Position numbers and translations under genes: made by a program. A stretch of 64,000 nt of DNA from Polytrichum commune (taxonomy: Eukaryota > Streptophyta > Polytrichopsida > Polytrichales > Polytrichaceae): assembly GCA_950295325.1 (NCBI GenBank), contig OX485807.1, forward strand, positions 11,869,001 through 11,933,000, written 5' to 3'. This document shows, one piece after another, positions 22,901 to 34,780 of the stretch. Position 1 is the stretch's first letter; every line of letters starts with the position of its first letter. Below the pieces are notes generated by a model. It was given only the letters and a program-made list of their open reading frames with translations, ran no database searches and was not told where the DNA came from.

Positions 22901-24438
22901 CTACATAAAGTAGATATGCTCTAATTCATGTGATCTCAGTGTTGTGCTCAAAGTGTACATGCTAATCCAAATAACATATTGGATAATTTGTTCGGTTTAG
23001 ATAAGGGACCGTATTGCTCAAAGTGTCTGCAATAAGCACTTTGACCTCAGAGTCATACTCCCAAAAAGGGTATCACCAGAATCACAGGGCCCTCAAAGAC
23101 TAATGCCTCCTTTCAGAGGCGAACAAACTTGAACGACCACAAGGCAAATCTACTCTCGTATGTTCGCCCTCCTACTCCACATGGAAGTGCTTGGCCAACA
23201 AGATACTTGAAGACACTACCGAACTCTATTTTGCTTCTCCGGGATGGCTGGCACATGCAAGTGTGCCCTTCGGCCTTGGATTCCGAAGATAGAGATAACA
23301 ATGAGTGTCAACCAATGAGAGCTTGTTCAGCGCTAGGCGTCCATGCATGTAATCAAGGACCTTGGTTCTTGGGTTCATTGTTGAAGGTAGTATAGAAAGA
23401 GAATGTCATTACACATGCTTAAGAATGCTATGATACTTATCGTCAACAGGGATCCTGCAGGGTGTTATTGTGCAACGGGACAGCACGGACGGGGCTGTAG
23501 CCTCAAAGAGGCAGATGTTTAGTGGCCGCACGGATGGCATGCTGCTCGGCGACCCACAGATGGAGTGTACAGTAGTAGATCCCCAATCCAATATAGCATC
23601 GGGCAGGAAACTGAGCCACCGGATCATCATCTCCGATGTGGTCATGCAACAGCGCTGGAGCGACTTCGCCTCCACCGACATTCTCTTCCTCAACACCCAA
23701 ACATTGTTTGGACCAATTGAGCGCCTCTCCATGTCTCGTATGTCCAACACCTCCACCACCGACTTGTCGACTCCACTTCATCTTCTTCGACGCGGTGAAG
23801 AAATGTCCACCTTTGATGGTAAGGCACGCCGGTCGAGTTCAAGCTCCCGGGCAGATGTCCAAGAGTTCACTATAGTGGATGGAAAGGCAAGGCTGTCGAG
23901 CAGCTCTAGCAGAAAACAAAACACTGATTACCAACGGAATGTTGCAGATGGTGATCAGCTCCATCTTTCCAGTGGTGTTTCAGTACCCAGTAGTAGTAGT
24001 AGAAAAGGCGAGGATGTGATTGTTTCTTCAGAAATTGAAATGCCTCCGGAGCCGTCGCGGCGGTCGACAAGTCGGCTCTCGGGGATAATTGACCGACCCC
24101 CCCTGCCCCCGGCGCTAAAGGGGAGCGGTGATGGCAGGGGTCTACCTTTCTTGAAGAGGGGATTTTCAGTTGGGACGAGGATCCTTGTTGATCCGGAAGG
24201 TCGGCTGCTTACAGGGCATGACCAAAGGTCGATGTCTGAGATCACGGGGTTAGAGCGCATTGCCCAATCACGCAAGAAAGACTTACAGTTTGTCCATCGA
24301 CCTTCGGATGGGATGCAGACAAAGGAAGAGGAGAAGACGCGCAAATGGTTGTTCATTGCTCGAAAGACGCTGAACCGGTTTGTCGGGAAGGAGAAACTCA
24401 AGATTTTACAAGGTCCTGAGAGTCAACAAAGAGTTTGA
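19992..24438 (+). CDS. ATL-family RING-H2 E3 ubiquitin ligase, ATL13/42/46-like, three exons
   Basis: Predicted exons are 19992-20372, 21215 to about 21600 (end uncertain), and 23461-24438. The protein would be membrane-anchored and transfer ubiquitin from E2 enzymes to targets. A proline-rich start is followed by a membrane span at about 51-73 ([20 protein letters not shown]), a GLD-like motif ([13 protein letters not shown], 106-118) and a canonical RING-H2 with Cys132, Cys135, Cys151, His153, His156, Cys159, Cys170, Cys173 and Trp163. The last exon carries motifs I recall from the ATL13/42 group: [26 protein letters not shown] and a terminal [10 protein letters not shown]. Exon 1 to 2 joins in phase 0 ([11 protein letters not shown]). 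For exon 2 to 3, the donor at 21553 (CTG|GTGTCA) or the one at 21488 gives phase 0 with 23461; the strongest donor, at 21599, gives the wrong phase. The ATG at 19992 is the first after an in-frame TAA; no signal peptide is evident, so an upstream exon is possible. Confidence 0.85.
20399..21077 (+). repeat. Direct ~65-bp repeats flanking ~550 bp in ATL intron 1
   Basis: 20399-20468 and 21017-21077 share 'ttagggttacc', 'gtgttggt' and 'taatggagtca' in order. The spacing suggests a duplication or insertion inside intron 1. The enclosed sequence shows no element ends. Confidence 0.55.
21660..22320. repeat. Inverted pair of family-A repeats in ATL intron 2
   Basis: 21660-21945 is a reverse-orientation copy (gagattggactatgtgctca; cgtgcccacaataaggccac). 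22150-22320 is a forward copy (gcacatagtccaatcgc; cctttttggtgtctgttca). Together they could form a large stem in the pre-mRNA. Confidence 0.55.
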
Positions 24439-25500
24439 ACCCCCTGGGCTCGGCCAGTCTCATCGTTCCCTTTGTCCTCTTCCTAAAGGCAGAGATGTTT
24501 GTTTTCACTTGCCCGGCAGATTTTCTTTCTATTTCATACATGACTCGGAAGTTTTGGCAACCATCTTGGGTCACTTTTGTTGCAAGAGAAAGGTAGTGTA
24601 CAATATGTCACATGAGGATATTACCATCACAAATGGAAGGGGATTCAGCAATGCAAATTTCCATCCTTTTATATCCTCGCCACTCTAAATTACCTGATTT
24701 TTCTCACTAATTAGGAATCGGAGAACCTCAATTCTCCTAGTGAGTTCTTGATCTACAGCTGCCACCTTTTGCTGACAACCTCAATTCTTAGTTTTTGTAC
24801 ATGAAGTACTGTCTTACGGACGCAGCCATTCCAAATCTTTCATGGCAGGGCATGTAGATTTTATTTTATAACACGCCCAGACTAACCAAATGTTTGTCAA
24901 ACTTTAAGATCATGACGTATGAACTTCATGTCGTGAGAGTTAACTTTCAGACTACTTCCATATATGCAATAGTTGCCTCATAAGAAATTTCAAGCACATG
25001 ACATATGTGTTTGAATGTGGTAGACTATTCTTCAACACAACGTCAGACACTCAAATAGGCACACACACACTGCCATTCAGGCACATGTGAACCTCGAAAC
25101 GACCACCCCTACAAGACCACTTTATGAATAAGAGAATCTTCACTTTGATTAGAGATCCTAGGAGCATACAAACTCTAATTTTTATTTTAGTTTTTAGTTT
25201 TTAGTTTTAGTTTTGAATCCTATGGACAAGGATGCTTCTCTATTCAGAATTCTTCATCGCATTGTTCCAGAGGTCAGATTGGCCTATGGGGTTGGAAGTG
25301 CCCACAATAGGCACACATTTCTTTATGCCAAATTTTTGCCGCTTCATAGGATTTTTTTAATGTAGAATGTGGTTGGAAATTATGCAAATATTAAGAATGC
25401 CCATGCTCAATATGTTGAAATTGCCCACCACTTTCTTGGCGCTCTATTTTTCTATACTCAACAGAGATGGACTTGGGCATCATGGGCCCCTTAGCAGCTA
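24439..25500. other. Downstream region of the ATL gene, gene-free
   Basis: This contains the likely 3'UTR. From about 25130 to 25330 there is a degenerate reverse family-A copy (ggaagtgcccacaataggca) and a (TTTTTAG)n-like tract near 25190. No gene is seen. Confidence 0.45.
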
Positions 25501-25501
25501 C

Positions 25502-25877
25502 TAAACTAAATACGATATTTAGTGTCACCAATTCTGATTGTCTTGCTCAGTACTAATTGAAAACCACAATTTAGTGTCACCAACACTAAATGTTTACCCA
25601 ACATTGTTTGTCACTCCTTGTAAATCCAATAATTTTATGGAGAATTATAGATTTATAGTGTTGCAATTACTGTCACTTACCAAGTGATTTTTCATCCACA
25701 TTTCAATTATCCATGACAATATTTCATCACAAGCTGATGACAAGAGAAGGCAGGGTTTTTGCCAATGGATGAACTCATCCATCAACCACGACAAGACTTG
25801 TTCACTTATTCACAAGAAGTGTCATCCAAAAAGTGACATAAAATACCATATGACACTCAAATATCATATTTAGTGTA
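25502..25877 (+). mobile_element. Dispersed repeat family D, 376-bp copy
   Basis: The left end (taaactaaatacgatattta) and the right end (atatcatatttagtgta) are inverted repeats built on TACACTAAATATGATATTT. The interior matches 26514-27314 in reverse. A CACTAC-like extension at the right end suggests CACTA affinity, but no exact TSD was found. Confidence 0.6.
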
Positions 25878-26513
25878 GTGTTGCTCTGGTATCACCTATA
25901 AATGAAACCGGTAGAGTATGTGATATTTGAGAATTAATACCATGAGGAATGGTATGTTTATAACTGAGTAAAAAAAATCAATCATGGTATGTGCAATAGT
26001 AACTGGATATCTAAAATTTGGCAAGGGTATGTATATCATGGTTTTTGAAGTCCTCATGTTGTGCCAATATCAATAACGTTCTAGTATGAGATATTATGCT
26101 CCACAATACATGTATCAAAGAGGAAATTTTCATTTCAATAAATTGAAATGTCATCGATGAAACATGCATAGTGTAAACCTTGTTATGGGAAATTCGAGAC
26201 TCTACCTACAAATTATATAATATGCAACCCATCACGATGAGCTCCATTGTGTCAATTTGAATTGGCGTTTGGCCAACAACAAATTGTATACCCTCCTCCA
26301 AAATCCTCATAGCTCTATGAAGTTGCACTAGAGTATTGGTATGGGAAGTCCCTCTTGATTCCGAAACGAGTGGCAACTTCTTAACACAAAGCATTGATGA
26401 AACCAAGATAGGGGACTCTCCAACATGGGTAACCCTAGCTTGCCTACCCAATATGACTAGGTCACCCGCCCGCCTTTAAACAAGGTAGGGTGCCCTACTA
26501 TGCATGGGAAAAT

Positions 26514-27314
26514 TACACTAAATATGATATTTCGTGTCATATGGTATTCTATGTCACTACGGTAATTTTGTAGATGACATTTCTTATGAATAAGGTAGAA
26601 ATACCATAACCCGTGAAAATAAGGTGATTCGCATTGAAGATATGGTCTTACAATCATGAGATAATTTTCCAAGATAGACGAGAAGGATTCATGAAGAATG
26701 CAAGTTGTTTCATATTTTTTTGCCCTGTACAAAAAATTCTACAATTTTTCAAAGTGGAAAGTTGTCAAACCCCCTACTCGTTCACTAGATTCTCCTTACA
26801 CTGGACACGGTAATCCGCATTTCCATACAGAACATCACCTAAATTAGTTACCTCATGAGTACATTAACACTTGACTCTCATTGGCTACACTAAGTGTACA
26901 CGCATTAAAGTTGCCGCCTCGCCATGATCGGTTTCAGAAATGGCACTTCACTAGTATGACGGCGGTCTAGTGCACGGGTAGAGGGTGGTTAACTGGTTTG
27001 GGTATTTCTACCTTAAGTGAACAAATATTGTCATGGATGATGGATGAGCTCACCATCCATTGGCCAAAACCCTGTGTTCTCTTGTCATCGACTTGTGATG
27101 AAATATTGTCATGGATGATTGAAATTTGGATGAAAATTCACTTGGTAAGTGACAATAATTACAACACAGCAAATCTATAATTGCCCAAAAAATTACGAGG
27201 AATGACAAATAATCTTGGGTAAACATTTAGTGTTGGTGACACTATACCACGGTTTACAATCAGTATTGAGCAAGACAATTAGAATTGGTGACACTAAATA
27301 TCGTATTTTGTGTA
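26514..27314 (-). mobile_element. Family D element carrying a nested insertion
   Basis: The terminus TACACTAAATATGATATTTC and the right terminus (gacactaaatatcgtatttt...gtgta) match 25502-25877 in reverse complement over the whole length, apart from 421 extra bp at 26593-27013. Without the insert it would be about 380 bp. Confidence 0.65.
26593..27013. mobile_element. TA-flanked MITE, 421 bp, nested in family D
   Basis: The perfect 13-bp TIR AGGTAGAAATACC is at 26593-26605 and its complement at 27001-27013. TA is at 26591-26592 and 27014-27015. The related copy at 25502-25877 reads straight through (complement 'gaataagtgaac'), which shows the empty site and confirms both element borders. No transposase is present. 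Confidence 0.8.
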
Positions 27315-27407
27315 CCAACGAGCACATGATGGTGGCCGTGGGTGTATAAATAAATAAATAACCAACATTGGGCAATCCGACATGAAGTTCAGCCCGTTGG
27401 CCCTACC

Positions 27408-27724
27408 TTGGTCAAGAGTCCTCTTGGTGCAAGGTGGGGTTTAATGCCTACCTTGTGGTGGGTGGGCTCTTGGCTTCCTACCTACTTACCTACTTTTTTT
27501 TTGTCAAGTAAAGAGAAGAGTTCACAGCGGGAATCGAAACACCAACCACTTCATTCGGAAATGAGTACCTCTCCAATATCACCTAGTAGTTTAGGGTCAT
27601 CTTCGACTAGCTGCGGGTGCACGTAGATGTAGCCCCTGGTAACAATGATCATAATGCATGCAAATGATTACACCTTGAGATTACACCTTGTTGATCATGT
27701 AACATGATGCATGTAAGGTCTATG
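27408..27724. other. Gene-free interval
   Basis: Short open frames with no recognisable domain; 'gattacaccttgagattaca' is a minor direct repeat near 27667. Confidence 0.35.
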
Positions 27725-28095
27725 GCTATATTGTGGGCACTTCCAACTCCACAAACAATTTTAGATGTTGGATTGGATTGGAATTTGTCTTATCTGGTTT
27801 GCAATTGTGCATCACGAAGATTATCATTTCAAGCTTTACAATCAAAGTTGAGATACAAAGGTTTTGCTAGATGTCAAAGTTAAGATTTTCTTTCTCTTTG
27901 AGCAATCACATGAATTGAGCCTCACATTTGTGTTAACTAATGAACCAAGAACGGTGTCTACGTTTTGAGCACATAGTTTACTTTCATCATAACACATGTC
28001 TTTACATTTGGTCTTGACTACAAGCCTTGGTATATACCACTCAAAAGTAGACATTCAATAAAGAAGATTGACCATATAAGGCCCATGCACCTTAG
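27725..28095 (+). repeat. Dispersed repeat family A, longest copy
   Basis: It runs from 'attgtgggcacttccaact' through 'gcaatcacatgaattgagc' and 'gagcacatagtttactttc' to 'accactcaaaagtagacatt'. Other copies or fragments are near 1860, 13935, 17640, 21660 (rev), 22150, 25130 (rev), 28130 (rev), 38775, 39990 (rev), 42360, 45945, 47575, 51530 (rev) and 52765 (rev). No protein is encoded; the transposon class is unknown. Confidence 0.65.
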
Positions 28096-28499
28096 TGCTA
28101 AAAGTTGCACCCACAAAGATAAGCGGGCCTAATTCAATTACTCGTTTTAAACAAACACCTATATTTGAGTAGTGTGTAGTTTGATTATGCTCTAAGAATG
28201 GACTTAAAAAACATGTTATTAAAAAAAATGTATGTGTGTGGTGTATATACATGTACGTATGTATGCTCAAATTCTTGTGACCATTCTAGGCTCAATAATC
28301 AACATTATTGGGAGACATGTATGATCAATTAAAAAGAAAGAGATAATTTATTGTGAAAATAAATAAGGATTTTGATTCTTATATTTTTTTTGGGGTACAA
28401 ATTGAAAGATTGAATTGCGAAAGTAATCACATACAAAACCACCAAGCTAACCGCAAGGGATCAAGTGATAACGTCCATGACATGACAAAAATTCCAAGT

Positions 28500-31400
28500 A
28501 ACCACCAAATTGCTTCTAAAAACTAATCAATTCCCTAACACACCAAACCAAATCAAACTCCTTGAGGACATCCTCCTTACGAAGATCTAGAACATCTTCG
28601 TAATCCTTAAGCGTTATCTGCCAGTTAATCCTACCATAATCAATCAGAGTCTCTCATATGACTTGATGCAATTTCTAGAGACACCACTTAACCTCATTAA
28701 AAACCAAGTCATTCCGTTAATGCCAAATAACCCAAGGAAGCCTATTGTAGAGAAAAATATCATAATCTATGAAATTTTATGGGGAGTATTGCATAACTTG
28801 GCATTAAAAAGGCATTGAAAGAGGGAGAAAGACCGTCTAGAGCCGCTCGGACCCCGTTTGGCCACCAACGCTACCACACAATGCTACACTACTCATCCCT
28901 ATTAGTGAGGGTGGGCTAATAGTGAGTTTGTGAAATTAGTGAAGGTGATACAAAATTTCTATATGCTATGAAATTCGTACCACCAAAAGACCTATGAAGC
29001 ATGTTCATCTTGACACTATTCACTAAAAATACTATTCAAAGCAACATTATTCACTGAAAGTACCAACACTTGACACACATTATTGACTAAAAGTACCGGC
29101 ACTTGGCACTATTCATTGACAAGCATGGGGTAGGCACAAATCACAAGCATACACTAATTTTCTTGAAATCTATGCTAAATGAGCATATAAATTCATGAAT
29201 TTAGTGTCACTCATTAAAAAAATTAGCCCTCTGTAACTTTGAGATTTGTGTGATAGTGAGTAGATAGTGCGCGCTTTGGGAATGAGGACCACCCTCAGTT
29301 TTTGGGATAATTAGAGTAGTCGCACACCTCCAAACCTATTGAGCAAGAGGGCAATCGAAAAACATACACACAATCAGGACACCCAATTTCTACATCATGA
29401 GAAATCATGCCTTCCCATCCATTCACCGCAACCGCCTTGTGAAACATAGACCGCCTAAGGAGCAGCTTCTTTCGGCGACAATAGACGACTTGTCAGGCCA
29501 ACCCCAGCGATACCAAAATACAGTCAAGACTCTATAAATGTTACAGGTCGGGAGTAGCAAAAAAAACATATATAGAATTATAACAAGTAACACTTATAGA
29601 ATTCATGCCGATGATTAATAATATTTATAGAAATAGCACTTCAAAATTAAAAATGAAGAACATAACGTTTTATAAAAATAAAAAATGATAATACAAATGA
29701 TAATACATAATTCAACTAAACTAATTGAAAGAAATAATCTATATAGTAGTAACTTGACGAGATTCTTCCAACTAAATTAACTGAAAGAAAGAGTCTACAA
29801 TAGTATGACGAGAAACTTCCAAATGATGAGATGAAACTTCCTTTTGGAGTCCTTGAATGCTCCTGATGTGTGATAGGGCATCATTTGGTCTTTGTTCAAA
29901 GTATTTCTTCAAAGTCTCTAGAGAACGCCCAACAACACTAAATCCTACAACTTCTTCTACCACATTAATCATAACCTCATCAACATTAATTTATTGATGT
30001 TCTAAGGAATACATATTCAAAAAATCCTCATTAGTAGGTATGTTTAAATCAAACTCCATCTCATGATTGAGGTATTCATAAGCATTCATCACGTCACCCA
30101 CCTCACTATCAGATAACAACGTCAGCTGATGAAATAGAGTAGCAACTTCATCAACCTCTACCAAGCGCCTAGTTTCCTCTATTTCCCTCTCAAAAGAGAT
30201 CGAAAGAACACCCATGTGTCTCCAACAATTTTGAATTGTTCGCAAAGAATATGGGATAAATATGATTGTATGTTTAAAGTGTATGCTCTCATATATTAGT
30301 ACCTTGATTTTCTCAAAATTAACATTTATAGAGGTGCAATTAACAAAGAAGGGAGTAGAGCATGTTATAACACTCACTAGTCTTACCAATTGTGTTTTTG
30401 TAGGGGAGTAAAATTTTCTTAACATATATGAAATTATAACGCTTATAGGGGTAACACTTATAGAGTCTTGACTGTATATCTCAAATCTCGCCTTCTTTCG
30501 CCACGAACCAGAGTGTCAATCCTCACTTGGTGATTCCACCCATGGAAATCAGTAGCTCCCGCTGGCTCGCCATTAGGAGGGCAATCCTCTGAGATGGTGA
30601 ATGCTGCTTCGCGACCTTGAATTTCAGAGAAAACCCCATAGCATGAGCACTGATCTCCACTTCACTGTATTGGAAATCCTTCAAAACATCCTCCTTTGAC
30701 AATCCCAAACCGGAGAGAATCGTCATCGTCAAGAAATAACCCAACCCACTCATGCAACCGGGGAGAAGCATGACTGGTAGCCAAGAGAAGGTTTTTCCTA
30801 GGAAGATAGAACTCAACCAGCTTGTGCCAAAAATGTTCTTCAATATCATTCAACTTAAACTTGGTTTTTGCAACCACCCATGGAAGATATAATCCTGATT
30901 CTTCAAGTCCCAGATGTCAACAAAATGCCACAGCCTTTCCTTGTGAAGAACACAAACCCTCTCCATGGTAGTATCAAACCTAAGTCCTTCATATTCCAAT
31001 TGCCACCACACACTCATCTGTAGGATCTCCTCCTCCTCGGTCGGCGGAATGTATTGAATCCTTTGGATGAGCTTTCGCCACGACTGCGCAATGTGGTGCC
31101 AGACCTTAAAGCCTCCACTGTACGCGAAATGTGAGACAAAACTCCACAATGGCGAAGGCGCCCATCTGCCGTGCGGAGAAGGGTTGACCTGATTGATACG
31201 GAATATAAAGATCACCTGTATGTTTGAATTACCACGAACGAGAGCATACACCATCCACTTGCCCAGTAACGCATGCATCGCGTCTCCAGGCGATGTTAAG
31301 CTGAGCCCACCACTCTTCTGTGGTAAACACACAATTATCCCAACTAACCCGAGCCCTTGCCGTATCCTCCGATTCCTGACCACAAAAAATTCCATAGTGA

Positions 31401-31760
31401 TGCTTTGATACCAGCCAACACTTTCCTTGAGTCAGCCCAATCTAAGGTGACCTATCAAAGGGAGGACATAAAGACTTGATTAACAACGAGGATCCAACCC
31501 ACAAGAGAGAAATGAGTAGAGGTCCAATGCATAAGCTTGGCTATAACCCTGATCAGAAGAAAATCATCCACACCCTGCACTCCGAGATGGAGACCACAAG
31601 AGTTGCCCGAGAGTTTAAACAGATCTCCAGAATTAGTCCATCTCCCTTGGTAGATTGCCAACCACGCCGATTTCTCTCCCCAACCACACCAATATGCCAC
31701 ACTCTTGGTCTACTTAATCTGAATAAGATAATACATATGAGCTCCAAAATGAGGAAATTT
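28500..31760 (-). pseudogene. Truncated non-LTR (LINE) retrotransposon relic
   Basis: Reading 5' to 3' on the minus strand: the end of a reverse-transcriptase domain (31455-31760: LFKLSGN, then HWTSTHFSLVGWILVVNQVF); a linker typical of plant LINEs (30850-31395: GGLSLTSPGDAMHALLGKW); a zinc-binding zf-RVT-like part (about 29290-29520: CRRKKLLLRRSMFHKAV); and a tail (about 28510-28760: RLPWVIWH, RNDLVFNEVKWC). Stops and frame changes occur throughout and the 5' part with the RT catalytic motif is missing, so it is dead. It is interrupted by a pogo-like element (29521-30474) and probably by a second, undefined insertion (about 28780-29260). The family assignment rests on recalled LINE motifs. 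Confidence 0.75.
29521..30474 (-). mobile_element. pogo/Lemi1-like Tc1/mariner element, 954 bp, nested in the LINE
   Basis: The TIR CAGTCAAGACTCTATAA is at 29521 and, complemented, at 30474. It resembles the plant Lemi1/Emigrant terminus (CAGTAAAACCTCTATAA). TA duplications lie at 29519-29520 and 30475-30476. A minus-strand frame from 30425 to 29772 reads through one stop at 29991. Its segment TIQNCWRHMGVLS matches the region just after the DDE domain of pogo-type transposases and is followed by an acidic tail. The DDE catalytic core and the DNA-binding domain are deleted, so it is a non-autonomous deletion derivative. Confidence 0.8.
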
Positions 31761-33051
31761 GCTAATCATTTAGCAAATTTTGCGTGACTCCAATCCTACA
31801 AGAAGCGGATTTAAGCTAAGAGTGTCCTTTTGAGGCCCGCTTATCTTCGTCTCGTCCTACAACGATGTTGTCGTCTTGCAAATCATCCAATTCTTTCCTG
31901 TCCCACTCACAGAACTTCCGAAATATAAGGATTGTTTAATTATCTGCAAATTAACTAAAGCAAGACTCGTAAGTTATAACTTATTAGGTGATTTCCCAAA
32001 ATAGAGATTAGATGAATCAAACACAGATAAAATCGTTCATGTCTAAACAATTACACCGGTGGTCGATAAACCACTGGTATTTGTGGCAGTTCTCAATATG
32101 CAGACTTTGGAAAGGAACAGACCATAGCATTGCTGACATTCTTTCTGCAAACAACTGCATGTCATCGCATGTTAGTTTTAGAAACCAGTCAGTGCAACAT
32201 GCACAGAATGTTGGAAACAATAACACAGGACGAACAATAGAATATTGAAACAATAATATTTTACCATAGAACTTGTTCCTAATTTCTAGTACGTCGATGG
32301 CATGGGGGAATCAGGACACTAAACATTCTATAACAATTATGTGAAAAACACTTAGAACATAGGTTTGGGAAATAAAAGTTTTAGACCATAACCTTGAAGG
32401 TGTATGTCAACTAGTTCCTCTCCTGCACTGAAAGTGTCAGCACAAGGGCCTCTACACTTGAACTCTTCAGACAATGCTTAACAACTGGACATACTGAATC
32501 ACAATACAAGATACATAGTCTTGGAAAACTCCATGTACTTCAAATTAATATTCACAAAAAGAATCACCGGCATTTACACTCTCGCTCACATGGAGCTTTG
32601 ACACTCCACTACCTAAAGTGCCATCCTAAAGTAAAAAAGCTATCTTGTAGAACTACTGAATCGGCTGACATGATCATTATGCTACACAAAACTAACCAGG
32701 AAAGTTGATGAGAGGAAGGGTAATTCGTTTTCGTCATATTGCCACCACCATCTCCTTCTGAACTGCCAAATGCATTTCCACGGAGCTACAGAAGTCACGG
32801 CCGAATCAAATTCACCTTTGTCAAACCAATCCTCGTCGAATCGTGAATTTTTCTTCACGAAACAATGCAGCTAAAATGTCCACCTGCAACCAGTCATGGG
32901 AGGGTGCAAGGGTGCACACTCCTCATGGTCGGCTCTCTGTATCTACAGATTCGACCGAGAAGCAACGCCTGGAGCCTACACTACAATGCACCAATGTCAC
33001 TTCTGGAGGAGTCGTTCGCAGTTTGAAGGAAAATGAAAGATGAACTTCCAA
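31761..33051. other. Gene-free stretch downstream of the minus-strand ATL gene
   Basis: Probably contains the 3'UTR of the minus-strand gene near 32800-33051. No element ends and no recognised protein. Confidence 0.4.
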
Positions 33052-34780
33052 TCAGACTGGCGGGCGGCCAGCTTGCAGCACTAGATCTGAGGTAGACCTT
33101 CGCAATGGAAACATCACCCCCCTCAAGTTGGAAAGAGTCGAAAGGCTCCATCTCCCGGACCACGTTCGCTCGGATAAGCTGGCTGCTGCGGACGTGTCCG
33201 CTCTCGCACTCGGCTCAGCAGTGGAAGCCTCGTTGCCTCTCAAGTCTATCGTAACCCAATGATCATGAGGGTTCACAGCAGGGAACGTATTCTCCTTTCT
33301 TGACGAAGCAGAATCCATGCTTTCGGATCGCAGAAACTCTCCTTGCAATGCATTAGTTCCATTACTGTACTGAGGCTCTGCACCTTCACCACCTATCAAA
33401 TTACTTTGCAATGACTTGAGACCAGTGCCCAAGGAAGATGTGCGTCGAATCCCTGTCAACGTAGGTGCAGACTTCTTGTTCATACTGACAGGCTTGTCCA
33501 ACTGCTTTGTATCAGTGGTTGGTGACATCATCATTCTCTCAAGTGCGGCTACGCCCCGAACAGCACGCCGAAATGACGACGAATTCCGGATCATAGCCAA
33601 GCGAGCGCTGCTCCGCTCATCTTCACGTGTGATTGGTGCACCTGCCGCGGTTGGCAAATTCCCTCCTGAAAACGAAAGAAACATATAAGAATTAGTTCAA
33701 GTGATACGTTACCTTGAATCATCAATTGAATCAAGAACGAGAAGAATTCATTTTTGTTTAAGTCAAAGTGGCATCTGGCTTTCAGGACTTCCTTTCAAAT
33801 ACACTTTTTTCAAAGGTAGCCATTCTACTTCAATCCCAAACCAAACTTGCCCTAGACAAGAAAAAGAAAACAATGCAGCCTTCAATACTGGCTACATTGA
33901 TGAAGTGAATTCTCTTCTTAACATATAGTGTTCCTCTTCACGATTCTTGAGAGCTGCAGCCATGACGGGCACAAGAATAGTAGTATTTCCTAACCCTGAA
34001 ATTTCAAGGGCCTCATACACAAAGTAATTGGCAGGTAACTTATAGATTTTCGACAGCTCCAAACGTTGCCATGTTAACAGATGCCACTTCATTCGGACAA
34101 CGCGAAAACCAGTACAAACATCATCCCTAGAGGTGCCTCCCGCTATCGTATCAACCAAAAATAATGATGGGGGGCTGTTGTACACGAGGATAGTTTAGCT
34201 TAAAGAATTTACCTTCGAAAGTCACGCTGCCGTTGTTTTCAGGCTGGATTGTGTCCATAACGACCGAGAAAGCGCCATCCGCAGCAACTGGCTGAACATC
34301 TTCGTTACCACTGTCGCTAGTGTAATCGATATTGTCCGGCTGGCGTGACGACGGGGACAAGCTCGCGCGGCATAGCGGGCAAGTTGAGTGCGAATTGAAC
34401 CAGAGGTCGATACATTCCAAGTGGAAAACGTGTTTACATTGAGGTAGCTGCCGCAGGCTATCCTCAGGCTCGAATTCTGACAAGCAAACAGGGCATTCAC
34501 GATCCTCCTTCTCATTCAAGTCTTTGAAGTGCACGATAGGCAAAGCGTTAATCGTATCCTTCGCAAGGCCGTGCACTTTGTTGTTGTAAGTCCGTCGAGG
34601 GCCAGTCTGCGTGACGACGTCGCCGACGATGCAGCGCTTGAGGAAAATGGACATGAAGCCAATGAGGAAGAAGGCAGCAATGAGGACGATGATGATGATG
34701 GCCATGGTTGGGTTGAACTTCGAGTTACTATTCACGGAGTCGTAATAAGGCGGGGTGTTTATAGGCGAATAAGTCGACAT
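33052..34780 (-). CDS. ATL-family RING-H2 E3 ubiquitin ligase, two exons
   Basis: Exons are 34780-34213 and 33665-33052 (donor GAAG|gtaaat, acceptor ttttcag|GAGGG, in frame), giving 393 residues. The protein would be a membrane-bound ubiquitin ligase. Features: a short polar N-terminus, one membrane span at about 27-49 (AIIIIVLIAAFFLIGFMSIF), a GLD-like motif (GLAKDTINALPIVHF, 71-85) and a perfect ATL RING-H2 with Cys96, Cys99, Cys115, His117, His120, Cys123, Cys134, Cys137 and the ATL-typical Trp127 and Pro135. The second exon is a Ser/Arg-rich, probably disordered tail ending in SGRWSLSTLSNLRG and PLRRSTSDL, common in the C-termini of longer ATLs. The tail differs from that of the gene at 19992, so the two are not recent duplicates. 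Most ATL genes are intronless; the 547-bp intron is notable. The start at 34780 is the first in-frame ATG. Confidence 0.92.

Noticed and set aside
23129-23395. An additional ATL exon at 23129-23395
   Set aside because: The frame has no ATL motifs, and its join to exon 3 would meet the in-frame TGA at 23431.
33052-34780. The two ATL genes as a recent tandem duplication
   Set aside because: The RINGs are related, but the N-termini, tails and exon structures differ; they belong to different ATL subgroups.
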